Below, piece after piece: positions 27,915-37,233 of a DNA stretch of 64,000 bases. Source of the DNA: an uncultured Lachnospiraceae bacterium. GTDB taxonomy: Bacteria; Bacillota; Clostridia; Lachnospirales; Lachnospiraceae. Below the pieces are notes generated by a model that ran no database searches, had not been told where the DNA came from, and saw only the letters and a program-made list of their open reading frames with translations. How positions within the stretch are numbered: position 1 is the stretch's first letter; each line of letters opens with the position of its first letter. The stretch spans positions 62,001 through 126,000 of the forward strand of contig CACWRR010000002.1 in the NCBI GenBank assembly GCA_902763335.1, read 5' to 3'. The translations under genes were made by a program, and so were the position numbers.

Positions 27915-30900
27915 ATGAACAAAAAAAGATTTATTTCAGCATTGCTCGTTGTTGTGATGGTATTTACATCTCTTCATCTTGACAGTATAGATGTAAAGGC
28001 AATGACTGAAGCAGATAACAGTATCGTATATTCATATAATGATACTGACAAAACAGCTACCGTTACAGGCTATAATGATGATTCATCAAATCCTGTGACG
28101 AGTATAGTAATTCCGGAAACAGTTACAAAGGATAATGTTTCTTATACTGTAAGCAGTATAGAATCCGGCGCACTGACACAGGATAAATGCAGTGCACTCA
28201 AAGAAGTGGCTGTACTCGGAGATAAGGTAGAAATCCAGCAAGATGCTTTTGGTAAAGCAGCAGTAGATGGAGAGACTACAGGCGGATTTGTTGTATGGTG
28301 TAATGCAGGAAGTACTGCTGAAACATATGGTAATTCTATCGGTGCTACAGTAAAATATCTGAATGTTAAGGATATAGAGATACCGCAGCCGGTAAAAACT
28401 TATTTTTCAGGATGTGAGCCGTTTACAATTACAACAACAATAGCTGCGAAAGATTCAGCTACAGCTACTGAAGACATCTTATTTACAATTCCAAAGGAAA
28501 GTATGAAATATATATACTTTGTTGGAAATGACGGAAACCCAACCAATACCACAACAGGTACAATCACACAGAATAGTGATGGAACTGCAAAAGTAGAAGC
28601 AATGGTTCAGGTATGTACTACAGAAAACATGGATGTACAGGATGCCGAAGTTACAATAACGGCATCATCAAGAGGTACAGGTGAAAATGCTACAAATACA
28701 TACAATATATATAAGGCTACTTCAACAATCTCACAGGAGATAAGAGTTTTTAAGGTTATCAGAGAATATGATGAAGCTAAAAAGCAGTATATTACACAGG
28801 CAGTTGAATCAGACGAAGGTGTATTGATTAAGGTAGAAGAAGTGCCTTTAGAAGAACTTGAATCAAACGGATATTTTTCAAACAACACATTATATGTAGA
28901 TAAAGATTACATATTTGCAATAAAAGGTCTTACGGATAATGTATCAGCATATGATTCTATAGGATCTACATGGAATATTTCAACACAGAAAGCTGTTGAA
29001 AGTCTTGTTGGAAAAACATTCAATTTTACCAGTGTGTCAGACAAGCAGCTGGAGGCTTATGGTATAGCAGACACAAATGGTAATGAGATAGTAGATGTTG
29101 ATGCCGGGTTATTAAAATATGCCAATTCAGTCGGTACTACATATACAAGACTTTTCAGTAAAAACAACACATTATCAAAGAATATAAATGTTCAGGTATG
29201 TCAGCCAGCAGAATCACTTAAAATGAAATTGAATGGTGCTGAAGTTGAGTATGGTTCATATATATCAGGACTGGTTCAGACATCATATCAGTTATCACAT
29301 GAATTCACACCTACAAATTCAACAGATACAGTTGTATGGTCATCAGATAACCCGGGTGTTGCTTCGGTAAATGATGGTACAAGCCTTTATCTGAATACAG
29401 CGGGTGATGCGACAATAACATGTACTGTAAAAGATTCAAAAAGTGGAAAAAGAAATCTTGCAGGCTGGTTTAAAATCAAGAGTCTTGCAAAATATCAGTA
29501 CAAGGAAATCGTTTTTGCAAAGGATGATAACAAAAATGAGACCATTACAAAATGTGATATACCTGTAAATGGTGAATATAAAATAATAGTATGTGATGCA
29601 AGGGATGGAGTTATATATACACCGGCTGACAGCGAAACGGCTGCTAATGAACCATGTACGTTTAAATCTTCCAATGAATCTGTTGCAAAGGTAGATGAAT
29701 ATGGAACAATAACAGCAGGAGCAAAGGCAGGAACAGCAAAGATCACTGTAATATCTGAAAGTGGTGTAAGCAATATTCTTGAGGTAAATGTATATGCCCC
29801 TGTAACGGATATTGTGGCTAATACAATATTTACAGTTCCTATGGGACAGACAAGAGAACTTTCATATTCGTTTAAACCTGCTACAGCTACAGAGGACGTT
29901 GTATGGTCAAGTGAGAATAATTCAATATGTGTCGCAGAGGATTATGTAAATGATAACGGAGAGAGAAGCGTAAAAATCAGCGGATTAAAAGAAGGAAAAG
30001 CAATGCTTACCGGAAAAACAGTTCAATCCGGTGCAACAGTCAGAATAAATGTTGAAGTTGCAAAACCTATAAATACAGATAAGATATCATTAAATTCAGA
30101 TCTTAATGATGTTACAACAGATGAAGAGGGAAATACAGTATATAATGTTGCCAAGGGTAATTCGTTTTATGTAAAACCTGTAATTACAAGCAACGACCCT
30201 GAGAATCCTACACCAAATGATCTTACAAAATGGACAATTGAGGCAGGACAGGATGTGTGCAATGTATCTTCAGATGGAGGTAATACAGTTACATTTACTG
30301 CTAAAAAAACAGGAAAGATTAAAGCTACATTCACCGCATACGGAAAAACACCGGCTGGTGATGAATTTGAGAAAAATGTTTCATTTTATATAAATGTTTA
30401 TGTTCCTGCGACAAGCGTGGATATAAAGGCCAATAATGCAAGCACTGATGTGGTAAATGTTGAACTTGGAAATACTGCACAGATTTCGGCAATTCTTACA
30501 CCGAGTGACAGTACAGACAGTATTTCATGGACTCAGGATAATGATAATGTTGAATTGTCAGTTGATAAAACAGCTTCCGGTGTATCAACGATATTAACGG
30601 GAAAAAAAGTCGGTACAACAACATTGACAGCGACTTCTGATTCAGGAAAAGTTGACACAATTAAAGTAAATGTCATCATAAAGGCAGAGAAGATATCTTT
30701 CTATCAGCATGGACAGGAAGCTACAAAGGCATATGTTCCGCTTAAAGGTACAGCTGATATTTCTTTAAGTGTATCAAATGATGATGTTACAACAGATAAA
30801 ACATTTACATGGAGTACCACAGGTAATTCAACATATATTAACATTAAGCCATCAGAAGATGGAAAAAGTGCAGTTATAGAAGGACTTGCTAAAGGAACAC

Positions 30901-32717
30901 AGAAAATTACGGTTACGGCACCGTCGGGTGCAACAGCATCAATTGATGTGGAGGTTGTGGTACCTGCTGAAAGCATAGAACTTAATAATACTGAATTTTC
31001 AATATTTAAGGGAGATTCTCCTATAAATGTATTTGCCAGTATTTCACCGGCAGAGACAACGGATGTAGTAACATGGAGTGTGGATAAAGAAGGTATTATT
31101 AAGATAGCAGAGGATAAAGCTAACACAACAACAACTAAGAAGAGCATAACAGTTCAGGGTGTTGAAGTTGGAGAAGTAACGCTTACAGCTACAACGGTTG
31201 ACGGACTTACTGCAAGTATGAAGATTACGGTTACTGCAAGAGATGTTGATGATACAACTATATCGGCCATACCTGATCAGACATACAGTGGCAGAGAGAT
31301 TACACCGGGATTCAATGTAGTAAGTGGAAATAAGTCATTAAGATTAAATGCAGATTACACAGTCAAATACACCGATAATATAAATGCCGGTACAGCTACA
31401 ATTACAGTAGAAGGTATAGGAATATATGCGGGTACAAAGACAACAACATTTAAGATTAATCCAAAACAGATCAGCCAGACACAGAATCAGGCACTAACTG
31501 CTGTTAAATATAACGGACAGGCACAGACACCGGAACTTGCACTTACAGATTCAGCAAGCGGAACTGCCGTAACATTGGTTGAAGGTAAGGATTATACTGT
31601 TGAATATCTCAATAATACAAATGTTGGAAATGGTATAATCAAATTTACAGGTATGGGTAATTATACAGGTGAGAAGAGTGTTAATTTCCAGATAACAGCA
31701 AAGGATATAAGTACGGCAGAAGATGTTGTTATTGAAGATATTCCGTCTGTAACATATAACGGAACAGGTCAGATACCGAATGTTGTTGTGAAAGATGGAG
31801 ATAAGGTGCTTGAGCTTAACAAAGATTATATTGTTGCAGCTGCAGACAATGTAAATGCCGGTACAGCTACAGTAACAATAACAGGAAGAGGTAATTATAC
31901 AGGTATACTTAAATCACAGTTTACTATCAACAGAAAGTCATTAAGTAAGGCAAAATTACCGGTATTTAATAACCAGACATATTGCGGAAATGCTTTTACC
32001 ATAACGAACATGACAGTTGTTGTTGATAATAGAACATTATCTATGAATAATGATTTCAAGGTTACATGTACTAATAATAAATATCCTGGAAAAGTAACAG
32101 TTAAGATAACAGGTATTGGAAACTATAAGTCATCAGCTACAACATCATATATAATATTACCGGCAGCACCTACACAGCCAAAGATTTCATCAAATACAAG
32201 CAGTAGTGTAAAATTAAGCTGGAAAAAGTCTGTTAAGGCTACAGGATATTATATATACAAATATGACCAGAAAAAGAATAAATATGTTAAGGCAGCTTCT
32301 ACAACAAAGAATTCTGTTACAGTAAGCAAGCTTGCTTCAGGAACTAACACAACATTCCAGATATATTCATATGTTAAAGTTGGTTCTAAAGTATATAAGA
32401 GTGCTCAGTATGCTACTATTGTTGCAGGAACAAAGACTAAGACACCTTCTATCAAGAAAGTTAAATCTCAGGTTTCTAAGAGTGCAACAGTTGAGTGGAA
32501 AACAGTAACAGGTGCTGAAGGATATGAGATATACTATTCAACTTCAAAAAATGGTAAATACAAGTTATTTGGAAAAGTTAATGGTGTGTCTTCAAATGTC
32601 ACAGGCCTTAAAGCAAAGAAAACATATTATTTCAAAATCAGAACATATAGAACAATAAACGGAAAGGTTTACTATAGTTCATACTCTTCAGTAAAGAGTG
32701 CAAAAATTAAAAAATAA
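27915..32717 (+). CDS. 1600-residue secreted Ig-like/Fn3 repeat protein
   Basis: Signal peptide (residues 1-30, cut after VKA). N-terminal 120 residues look like one BspA-type leucine-rich unit. Residues about 430-1115 are Big_2/Ig-like domains with the repeat pattern VVWSSDNPGVASVN... and VTWSVDKEGI.... Four further Ig-like modules lie at about 1108-1185, 1186-1266, 1267-1344 and 1345-1420, each with a YNG or TYSG motif and an N-Y-T-G/K loop, resembling adhesin or S-layer-associated domains. Two fibronectin type III domains end the protein (about 1425-1510 and 1515-1595). I see no LPxTG sortase signal, SLH motif or choline repeat, so how it is held at the surface is unclear. ATG follows AAAGGAGGAAAATA. 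Probably an adhesin or wall-associated matrix protein. Confidence 0.88.
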   Translation: MNKKRFISALLVVVMVFTSLHLDSIDVKAMTEADNSIVYSYNDTDKTATVTGYNDDSSNPVTSIVIPETVTKDNVSYTVSSIESGALTQDKCSALKEVAVLGDKVEIQQDAFGKAAVDGETTGGFVVWCNAGSTAETYGNSIGATVKYLNVKDIEIPQPVKTYFSGCEPFTITTTIAAKDSATATEDILFTIPKESMKYIYFVGNDGNPTNTTTGTITQNSDGTAKVEAMVQVCTTENMDVQDAEVTITASSRGTGENATNTYNIYKATSTISQEIRVFKVIREYDEAKKQYITQAVESDEGVLIKVEEVPLEELESNGYFSNNTLYVDKDYIFAIKGLTDNVSAYDSIGSTWNISTQKAVESLVGKTFNFTSVSDKQLEAYGIADTNGNEIVDVDAGLLKYANSVGTTYTRLFSKNNTLSKNINVQVCQPAESLKMKLNGAEVEYGSYISGLVQTSYQLSHEFTPTNSTDTVVWSSDNPGVASVNDGTSLYLNTAGDATITCTVKDSKSGKRNLAGWFKIKSLAKYQYKEIVFAKDDNKNETITKCDIPVNGEYKIIVCDARDGVIYTPADSETAANEPCTFKSSNESVAKVDEYGTITAGAKAGTAKITVISESGVSNILEVNVYAPVTDIVANTIFTVPMGQTRELSYSFKPATATEDVVWSSENNSICVAEDYVNDNGERSVKISGLKEGKAMLTGKTVQSGATVRINVEVAKPINTDKISLNSDLNDVTTDEEGNTVYNVAKGNSFYVKPVITSNDPENPTPNDLTKWTIEAGQDVCNVSSDGGNTVTFTAKKTGKIKATFTAYGKTPAGDEFEKNVSFYINVYVPATSVDIKANNASTDVVNVELGNTAQISAILTPSDSTDSISWTQDNDNVELSVDKTASGVSTILTGKKVGTTTLTATSDSGKVDTIKVNVIIKAEKISFYQHGQEATKAYVPLKGTADISLSVSNDDVTTDKTFTWSTTGNSTYINIKPSEDGKSAVIEGLAKGTQKITVTAPSGATASIDVEVVVPAESIELNNTEFSIFKGDSPINVFASISPAETTDVVTWSVDKEGIIKIAEDKANTTTTKKSITVQGVEVGEVTLTATTVDGLTASMKITVTARDVDDTTISAIPDQTYSGREITPGFNVVSGNKSLRLNADYTVKYTDNINAGTATITVEGIGIYAGTKTTTFKINPKQISQTQNQALTAVKYNGQAQTPELALTDSASGTAVTLVEGKDYTVEYLNNTNVGNGIIKFTGMGNYTGEKSVNFQITAKDISTAEDVVIEDIPSVTYNGTGQIPNVVVKDGDKVLELNKDYIVAAADNVNAGTATVTITGRGNYTGILKSQFTINRKSLSKAKLPVFNNQTYCGNAFTITNMTVVVDNRTLSMNNDFKVTCTNNKYPGKVTVKITGIGNYKSSATTSYIILPAAPTQPKISSNTSSSVKLSWKKSVKATGYYIYKYDQKKNKYVKAASTTKNSVTVSKLASGTNTTFQIYSYVKVGSKVYKSAQYATIVAGTKTKTPSIKKVKSQVSKSATVEWKTVTGAEGYEIYYSTSKNGKYKLFGKVNGVSSNVTGLKAKKTYYFKIRTYRTINGKVYYSSYSSVKSAKIKK

Positions 32718-32724
32718 ATATACA

Positions 32725-32760
32725 AAAAACGGTTGTCATGTTAAAGTGGCAACCGTTTTT
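32725..32760. terminator. Bidirectional terminator after the giant gene and aroE
   Basis: AAAAACGGTTGTC (32725-32737) pairs with GGCAACCGTTTTT (32748-32760), one G-U; T-rich on both strands. Confidence 0.85.
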
Positions 32761-32799
32761 TTGCATAATTATAAATGTGCTATATGGTAATTTTGTTGA

Positions 32800-33669
32800 T
32801 TATCTTGTAAAATATTTCTCTTTAATTATATCGACAGGCATTTCTTTGCCGGTCCATATCTTAAATGCTTCAGCACCCTGATATAAAAGCATGTATAATC
32901 CGTTGAAAACAGGACAACCGTGTGATTTTGCAATCTTTAATAACTTTGTTTCTTCAGGATTGTATATGACATCAGATACTATTAAGTCGCTTCTGAATAC
33001 ATCCTCGTTATCTATGATGCATGCATCAACATTTGGAGCCATTCCGACCGGGGTTCCGTTTGTAAGAATGTCAGATGAGTTTATTGAGTCATACAGAGCG
33101 TTTTTGTCCTCTAAATCATATAGAGTTGCTTTACAGCTGGTTTTCTTATTAATCTGTTCAATCAGATGTTCAGCTCTTGGATAAAAAGCGTCCTTTAAAC
33201 TGAACACATTTATTTCAGCCACACCATCGAGAGCTGCCTGGGTACATACTGCAGTAGCAGCGCCACCGGCACCCATTAATGTCATTTTCTTGCCGATAAT
33301 ATCATGACCTGCATCTTTTACTGCTCTCATATAACCGATACCGTCAGTATTATATCCTATAAGTTTTCCATTATCATTAAGAACCGTGTTTACGGCACCT
33401 ATTATCTGGGCAGCCGGATTAGCTTCATCAACTAATTCAAACATACGGTTTTTAACAGGCATTGTACAGTTAAATCCTTTGACATTGAGCGTCTTCAAAC
33501 CGTTTACAGCATTTTCAAGATTTTCTACATTTACATCAAAACATAAATATACATAATCAAGACCAAGCTGTCTGAAAGCTTCGTTATGCATCATAGGTGA
33601 TATGCTGTGTGCCACAGGTGAACCTAAAAGACCGGTAAGACCTGTATGTCCGGTAATTGTATATTCCAT
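32800..33669 (-). CDS. aroE: Shikimate dehydrogenase
   Basis: 289 residues, NADP-dependent reduction of 3-dehydroshikimate. Shikimate site LLGSPVAHSISPMMHNEAF (about 14-32), catalytic lysine/polar motif MPVKNRMFE (about 69), YNTDGIGYMRA (about 108) and glycine motif GAGGAATAV (about 130). Reverse strand, opposite to aroD-aroK, which is unusual compared with the common co-directional yqeG-aroE order. ATG is preceded by AGAGGAAGTTAC on its strand. Its own divergent promoter lies at 33752-33780. Confidence 0.96.
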   Translation of the reverse strand: MEYTITGHTGLTGLLGSPVAHSISPMMHNEAFRQLGLDYVYLCFDVNVENLENAVNGLKTLNVKGFNCTMPVKNRMFELVDEANPAAQIIGAVNTVLNDNGKLIGYNTDGIGYMRAVKDAGHDIIGKKMTLMGAGGAATAVCTQAALDGVAEINVFSLKDAFYPRAEHLIEQINKKTSCKATLYDLEDKNALYDSINSSDILTNGTPVGMAPNVDACIIDNEDVFRSDLIVSDVIYNPEETKLLKIAKSHGCPVFNGLYMLLYQGAEAFKIWTGKEMPVDIIKEKYFTR

Positions 33670-33751
33670 GTAACTTCCTCTTTTCTGTGTACATATTTTG
33701 AAGTATTTACAGAATGTACACTGTTAAAATTATAAATACTATATAAATATC

Positions 33752-33780
33752 ATAGTAATTCAAAAAAAATAATAAGTCAA
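33752..33780 (-). promoter_or_regulatory. Sigma-A promoter of aroE
   Basis: Reverse strand TTGACT (33780-33775), 17-base spacer, TACTAT (33757-33752). Confidence 0.65.
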
Positions 33781-33791
33781 TATGATTTGAT

Positions 33792-33820
33792 TTGCTAATC
33801 GGATTTTATTATGGTACAAT
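33792..33820 (+). promoter_or_regulatory. Sigma-A promoter of aroD-aroK
   Basis: TTGCTA (33792-33797), 17-base spacer, TACAAT (33815-33820). Only 11 bases separate this -35 box from the divergent aroE -35 box, so the two could be regulated together. Confidence 0.65.
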
Positions 33821-33857
33821 AATAGTATATGTGAATGTATTGAGGAGGTTTGATTAT

Positions 33858-34625
33858 ATGAATTCTGTCATTGCAAGAGGAGTGGAAATAGGAACAGGAC
33901 GTCCGAAAATCTGCGTTTCCATTACAGGTAGAAACAGAGCAGAAATTCTGCATCAAATAAATCAAATCAGTAATATGCCATTTGATATGGTAGAATGGAG
34001 AGTTGACTTTTTTGAGGAATTGACGGATTATATAGCTGTAAAAGAGATGGTTTTGGATATAGACAGGCTGCTGATTAATAAGCCGATTATATTTACATTT
34101 CGTTCGTCTATGGAAGGCGGTCAAAAGTGGATTCCGGCGGAACAATACAGTGATCTTATACATACAGCGGTAGGTACGGGAGCAGTTGATATTGTAGATA
34201 TAGAACTATTTATGGGTGATAAATTTGTTGAAAATCTAATATCAGCAGTTCACAGGCTGGGCGTAAAGGTGTTGGTGTCAAACCACGATTTTGATAAAAC
34301 ACCGTCGAGGGACAAGATTTTTGACAGACTTAAAAATATGGTTTATATCGGTGCGGATATTGCAAAGATAGCCGTTATGCCAAAGAACAAAAGTGATGTT
34401 CTTGAGCTGCTTTCAGCGACACTTGAGGCAGAGGAAAAGATTGATATACCTGTAGTTACCATGTCGATGGGTAAGTGGGGAATGATATCAAGAATTTCAG
34501 GTGAATTTTTCGGCTCTGCTATTACATTTGGAGCAGGTTCTTCTGCATCAGCACCGGGGCAGATTCCATCGGCGGATTTAAACAAAGTATTAAATATATT
34601 ACATACCAATCTGGAGGTTAATTAA
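33858..34625 (+). CDS. aroD: 3-Dehydroquinate dehydratase, type I
   Basis: 255 residues. Schiff-base lysine in ADIAKIAVMPKN (about residue 168), catalytic histidine in SNHDFDKTP (about 143), substrate-binding MVEWRVDFF (about 44) and GSSASAPGQIP near the end. Start at 33858 is chosen because GAGGAGG lies about 8 bases upstream, whereas the in-frame start at 33792 falls inside the promoter. It forms an operon with aroK (1 base apart). Confidence 0.95.
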   Translation: MNSVIARGVEIGTGRPKICVSITGRNRAEILHQINQISNMPFDMVEWRVDFFEELTDYIAVKEMVLDIDRLLINKPIIFTFRSSMEGGQKWIPAEQYSDLIHTAVGTGAVDIVDIELFMGDKFVENLISAVHRLGVKVLVSNHDFDKTPSRDKIFDRLKNMVYIGADIAKIAVMPKNKSDVLELLSATLEAEEKIDIPVVTMSMGKWGMISRISGEFFGSAITFGAGSSASAPGQIPSADLNKVLNILHTNLEVN

Positions 34626-34626
34626 A

Positions 34627-35142
34627 TTGAATTACAATATTATGTTAATAGGGTTTATGGGAACAGGTAAAACAACTGTTTCCAGAAAATTATCAGAGAC
34701 CATGAACATAAAAGAAGTTGACATGGATGCCTATATAGTGGAACATGAAGGCAGAAGTATCAATGATATATTTAAGGATGATGGTGAAGAGACATTCAGG
34801 AACATAGAGACAGCGTGTCTGGTTGAGATACAGAAAACTACAGGGAAAATAGTATCCTGTGGAGGCGGTGCTGTTTTAAAAGATGAAAATGTAGAACTGA
34901 TGAAGCAGAATGGTAAAATAGTGTTACTTACCGCAAAGCCTGAAACAGTTTACAAAAGGGTGAAAAACAGTAAAGACAGACCGATATTAAATGGAAATAT
35001 GAATGTGGAATTTATATCTGAACTGATGGCAAAAAGAGATTCGAGATATCATGAAGTTGCAGATATTATAATAGCTACAGATGATAAGTCTCCGGATGAG
35101 ATTTGCAGTGAAATCAAAATAAATTTGGATAAAATGGTATAA
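34627..35142 (+). CDS. aroK: Shikimate kinase
   Basis: 171 residues, P-loop kinase that makes shikimate 3-phosphate. Walker A GFMGTGKTT (about 9-17), D in EVDMDAYI (shikimate), Walker B-like VSCGGGAVL (about 78) and the lid arginine region KRDSRYHEVADI (about 137). The start is TTG at 34627 with GGAGG 9 bases upstream, giving NYNIMLIGFMG as in family members. It starts 1 base after aroD's stop, consistent with coupling. Confidence 0.95.
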   Translation: MNYNIMLIGFMGTGKTTVSRKLSETMNIKEVDMDAYIVEHEGRSINDIFKDDGEETFRNIETACLVEIQKTTGKIVSCGGGAVLKDENVELMKQNGKIVLLTAKPETVYKRVKNSKDRPILNGNMNVEFISELMAKRDSRYHEVADIIIATDDKSPDEICSEIKINLDKMV

Positions 35143-35157
35143 AAAAGCAAAAAATAG

Positions 35158-35184
35158 TTGAAAAATAATAGATATTATTATAAA
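35158..35184 (+). promoter_or_regulatory. Possible promoter of efp
   Basis: TTGAAA (35158-35163), 15-base spacer, TATAAA (35179-35184); the spacer is short. Confidence 0.4.
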
Positions 35185-35218
35185 CTGTATTGTATGAAGT
35201 TTAAGGAGGACAATTAGA

Positions 35219-35776
35219 ATGATATCAGCAGGCGATTTTAGAAATGGAATGACCATTGAGTTAGACAGCAATATATATCAGATTATTGAATTTCAGCATG
35301 TTAAGCCTGGAAAGGGTGCTGCGTTCGTAAGAACAAAATTAAAAAATATTAAAGATGGTGGAGTAGTAGAGAAAACATTCAGACCTACAGAGAAATGTCC
35401 ACAGGCAAGAATCGACAGAAATGATATGCAGTATCTGTACAATGATGGTGATTTATATTATTTCATGGACAACACAACATATGAGCAGATTGCATTAGGT
35501 GTAGAGCAGATTGGTGATTCACTTAAGTTTGTTAAGGAAAATGAGATGGTTAAGATTTGTTCACATAACGGAAATGTATTTGCGATTGAGCCACCTTTAT
35601 TCGTTGAGTTAGAGATTACAGAGACAGAGCCTGGATTCAAGGGTGATACAGCTACAGGTGCTACAAAGCCGGCTATAGTTGAGACAGGTGCTCAGGTTAA
35701 TGTTCCTTTATTCATCGAGCAGGGTGAGAAGATTAAGATTGATACAAGAACAGGTGAATATTTATCACGAGTTTAA
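35219..35776 (+). CDS. efp: Translation elongation factor P
   Basis: 185 residues, three beta-barrel OB-like domains. It relieves ribosome stalling at polyproline. The modifiable lysine is in VKPGKGAAF at residue 32, followed by [19 protein letters not shown]. The C-terminal part reads YLSRV. ATG follows AAGGAGGACAATTAG. Conserved end of the aro block in Firmicutes. No YmfI/EarP modification gene is near, so the modification state cannot be inferred. Confidence 0.97.
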   Translation: MISAGDFRNGMTIELDSNIYQIIEFQHVKPGKGAAFVRTKLKNIKDGGVVEKTFRPTEKCPQARIDRNDMQYLYNDGDLYYFMDNTTYEQIALGVEQIGDSLKFVKENEMVKICSHNGNVFAIEPPLFVELEITETEPGFKGDTATGATKPAIVETGAQVNVPLFIEQGEKIKIDTRTGEYLSRV

Positions 35777-35841
35777 ATCTGATATTAATTTGAATTTTAT
35801 ATATGTAATAGGCATTGATGATTGCGGTGCTTATAACATTG

Positions 35842-35879
35842 AAAAACGGCAGGACAATTATTTGAACTGCCGTTTTTTT
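35842..35879 (+). terminator. Intrinsic terminator of efp
   Basis: AAAAACGGCAG/CTGCCGTTTTT stem, 14-base loop and seven T. Confidence 0.9.
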
Positions 35880-35883
35880 AACT

Positions 35884-35911
35884 TGATTATTTTTTTAATC
35901 TATTATAGAAT
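35884..35911 (+). promoter_or_regulatory. Promoter of the tRNA-Arg gene
   Basis: TTGATT (35884-35889), 16-base spacer, TAGAAT (35906-35911), about 10 bases before the mature tRNA 5' end. Confidence 0.6.
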
Positions 35912-35920
35912 AATAGAGAT

Positions 35921-35992
35921 GCATCCGTAGCTCAGTGGATAGAGCACTGGCCTCCGGAGCCAGGTGCGTGAGTTCGACTCTCATCGGATGCA
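35921..35992 (+). tRNA. tRNA-Arg (anticodon CCG)
   Basis: Full cloverleaf. Acceptor GCATCCG/CGGATGC (7 pairs), D-arm with GCTC...GAGC, anticodon stem CTGGC/GCCAG with loop CTCCGGA (anticodon CCG at 35954-35956, reads CGG), T-arm GTGAG-TTCGACT-CTCAT with one G-U pair. Discriminator A; the 3' CCA is not encoded. It stands alone. Confidence 0.95.
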
Positions 35993-36010
35993 TTCAATAA
36001 ATCAAATCAT

Positions 36011-36970
36011 TTAGGTCACAATTTTGTCGATATTTCTTTTGTATATGTATACGTGGTTTGACAAAACCTCACTGTCTGTGACTTCTTCACGATTCACATC
36101 CTGAACCATAAGAGAAAGCTCGTTTTTTAATAATCCCTCTACAATAGGAACAAGAATAACTTCATGTACACTGCTTGGTAATATATATAAATCGGATTTT
36201 ACTTTTTCGGCGAAATCTTTTAAGACATTTTTGTAGAAAATGCAGGCAGCACCGTACATTTTTTGAGAATTTGTGAGAACATACATTTCAACAGGCTTGT
36301 TAGCCATGTTCAGAGTATCAAGAATTTTATCAGCTTCATCCTCAACTGAAATATCCATAGGTATTTTCCCTTCAATTTGCTGGCGTTGTAAATCGCTTGC
36401 AAACATTTCGCGTATAATATCATTCATGTTACGTATTTCTGCCGGAAGTATCCTTGGTGTATTCTGGTAGGATGCCTTTACAATATCTTCTGTTGTGACA
36501 TTCCACATATCCATGTGACTGTTATGAATAAGAGCAGTAGCACTTCCGAGATAATCACTGTCTATTATACAGTAAAATACAAGAGCCAGATCCATGTTTA
36601 GTACATGGGGAATATCGTTTAAAAGCCGTATATTCTTTTTGGCATTGATAACCTTATATACAATATGACTGCTTATATTTTGAAAATTTTTAAACAGTTC
36701 TATATCAAATTCAAGCTCATTGCTGTGTTCTTCATACAGTGAAAATATTTCATGTATAATATCACCGAGAGGTTTCCCGTTTTTATAATCATCATAGTAC
36801 TGATTGAGATAGATGGTCGGCGAGATGTTTGAAATATCATCTGTAATGGTAAGTGCATCATATTCAATGTCGTTTGTTTTAAGAATCTTACTTATATTAA
36901 CATTTTTCTCCTTTCCTAATATTTTGATAATGCTGGATTTTACGTAATCCAGAAATTCAGAGTAATTCAT
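36011..36970 (-). CDS. DUF5688 family protein
   Basis: 319 residues, soluble. I recognise the family pattern of Lachnospiraceae DUF5688 proteins: an N-terminal helical region (MNYSEFLDYVKSSI), a central ANMVLFY-like part, and a C-terminal KMYGAACIFYKNVLKDFAE ... LPSSVHEVILVP region. Function is unknown. Start at 36970 has AAGGAG about 10 bases upstream on its strand; longer in-frame starts reach into the promoter at 37092-37120. It converges on the tRNA-Arg gene 18 bases away, without a visible terminator. Confidence 0.8.
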   Translation of the reverse strand: MNYSEFLDYVKSSIIKILGKEKNVNISKILKTNDIEYDALTITDDISNISPTIYLNQYYDDYKNGKPLGDIIHEIFSLYEEHSNELEFDIELFKNFQNISSHIVYKVINAKKNIRLLNDIPHVLNMDLALVFYCIIDSDYLGSATALIHNSHMDMWNVTTEDIVKASYQNTPRILPAEIRNMNDIIREMFASDLQRQQIEGKIPMDISVEDEADKILDTLNMANKPVEMYVLTNSQKMYGAACIFYKNVLKDFAEKVKSDLYILPSSVHEVILVPIVEGLLKNELSLMVQDVNREEVTDSEVLSNHVYIYKRNIDKIVT

Positions 36971-37091
36971 ATCCCCTGTTCTCCTTTTCTTTGTATTTGC
37001 AACCATTTTATATGGGTATGCACTTGGAAATTGATCGATTCTGATCGTGAAATAATTTGAAATTAAATTAGATCTGACTAGATACAAAATA

Positions 37092-37120
37092 TTTATATCA
37101 CACAACATAAACAATGTCAA
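37092..37120 (-). promoter_or_regulatory. Sigma-A promoter of the DUF5688 gene
   Basis: Reverse strand TTGACA (37120-37115), 17-base spacer, TATAAA (37097-37092). A leader of about 115 bases results. Confidence 0.7.
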
Positions 37121-37135
37121 GCACAAAAAACATTA

Positions 37136-37164
37136 TTGCAATTTTAACTTTGATTTGATAGAAT
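37136..37164 (+). promoter_or_regulatory. Sigma-A-like promoter of the acidic membrane protein gene
   Basis: TTGCAA (37136-37141), 17-base spacer, TAGAAT (37159-37164). Confidence 0.55.
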
Positions 37165-37233
37165 TATTAAGGTTTTATATAGCTGAAAATGTAGAATAAA
37201 GACAAATGAAATTGTTCAGAAATGGAGAATAGT

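Noticed and set aside
35921-36010. tRNA-Arg as an integration site with the DUF5688 gene as cargo
   Set aside because: No direct repeat of the tRNA 3' end and no integrase was seen in the window.
36971-37126. 52-residue N-terminal extension of the DUF5688 protein
   Set aside because: The extension covers a consensus reverse-strand promoter, and the family-like start at 36970 has a ribosome site.
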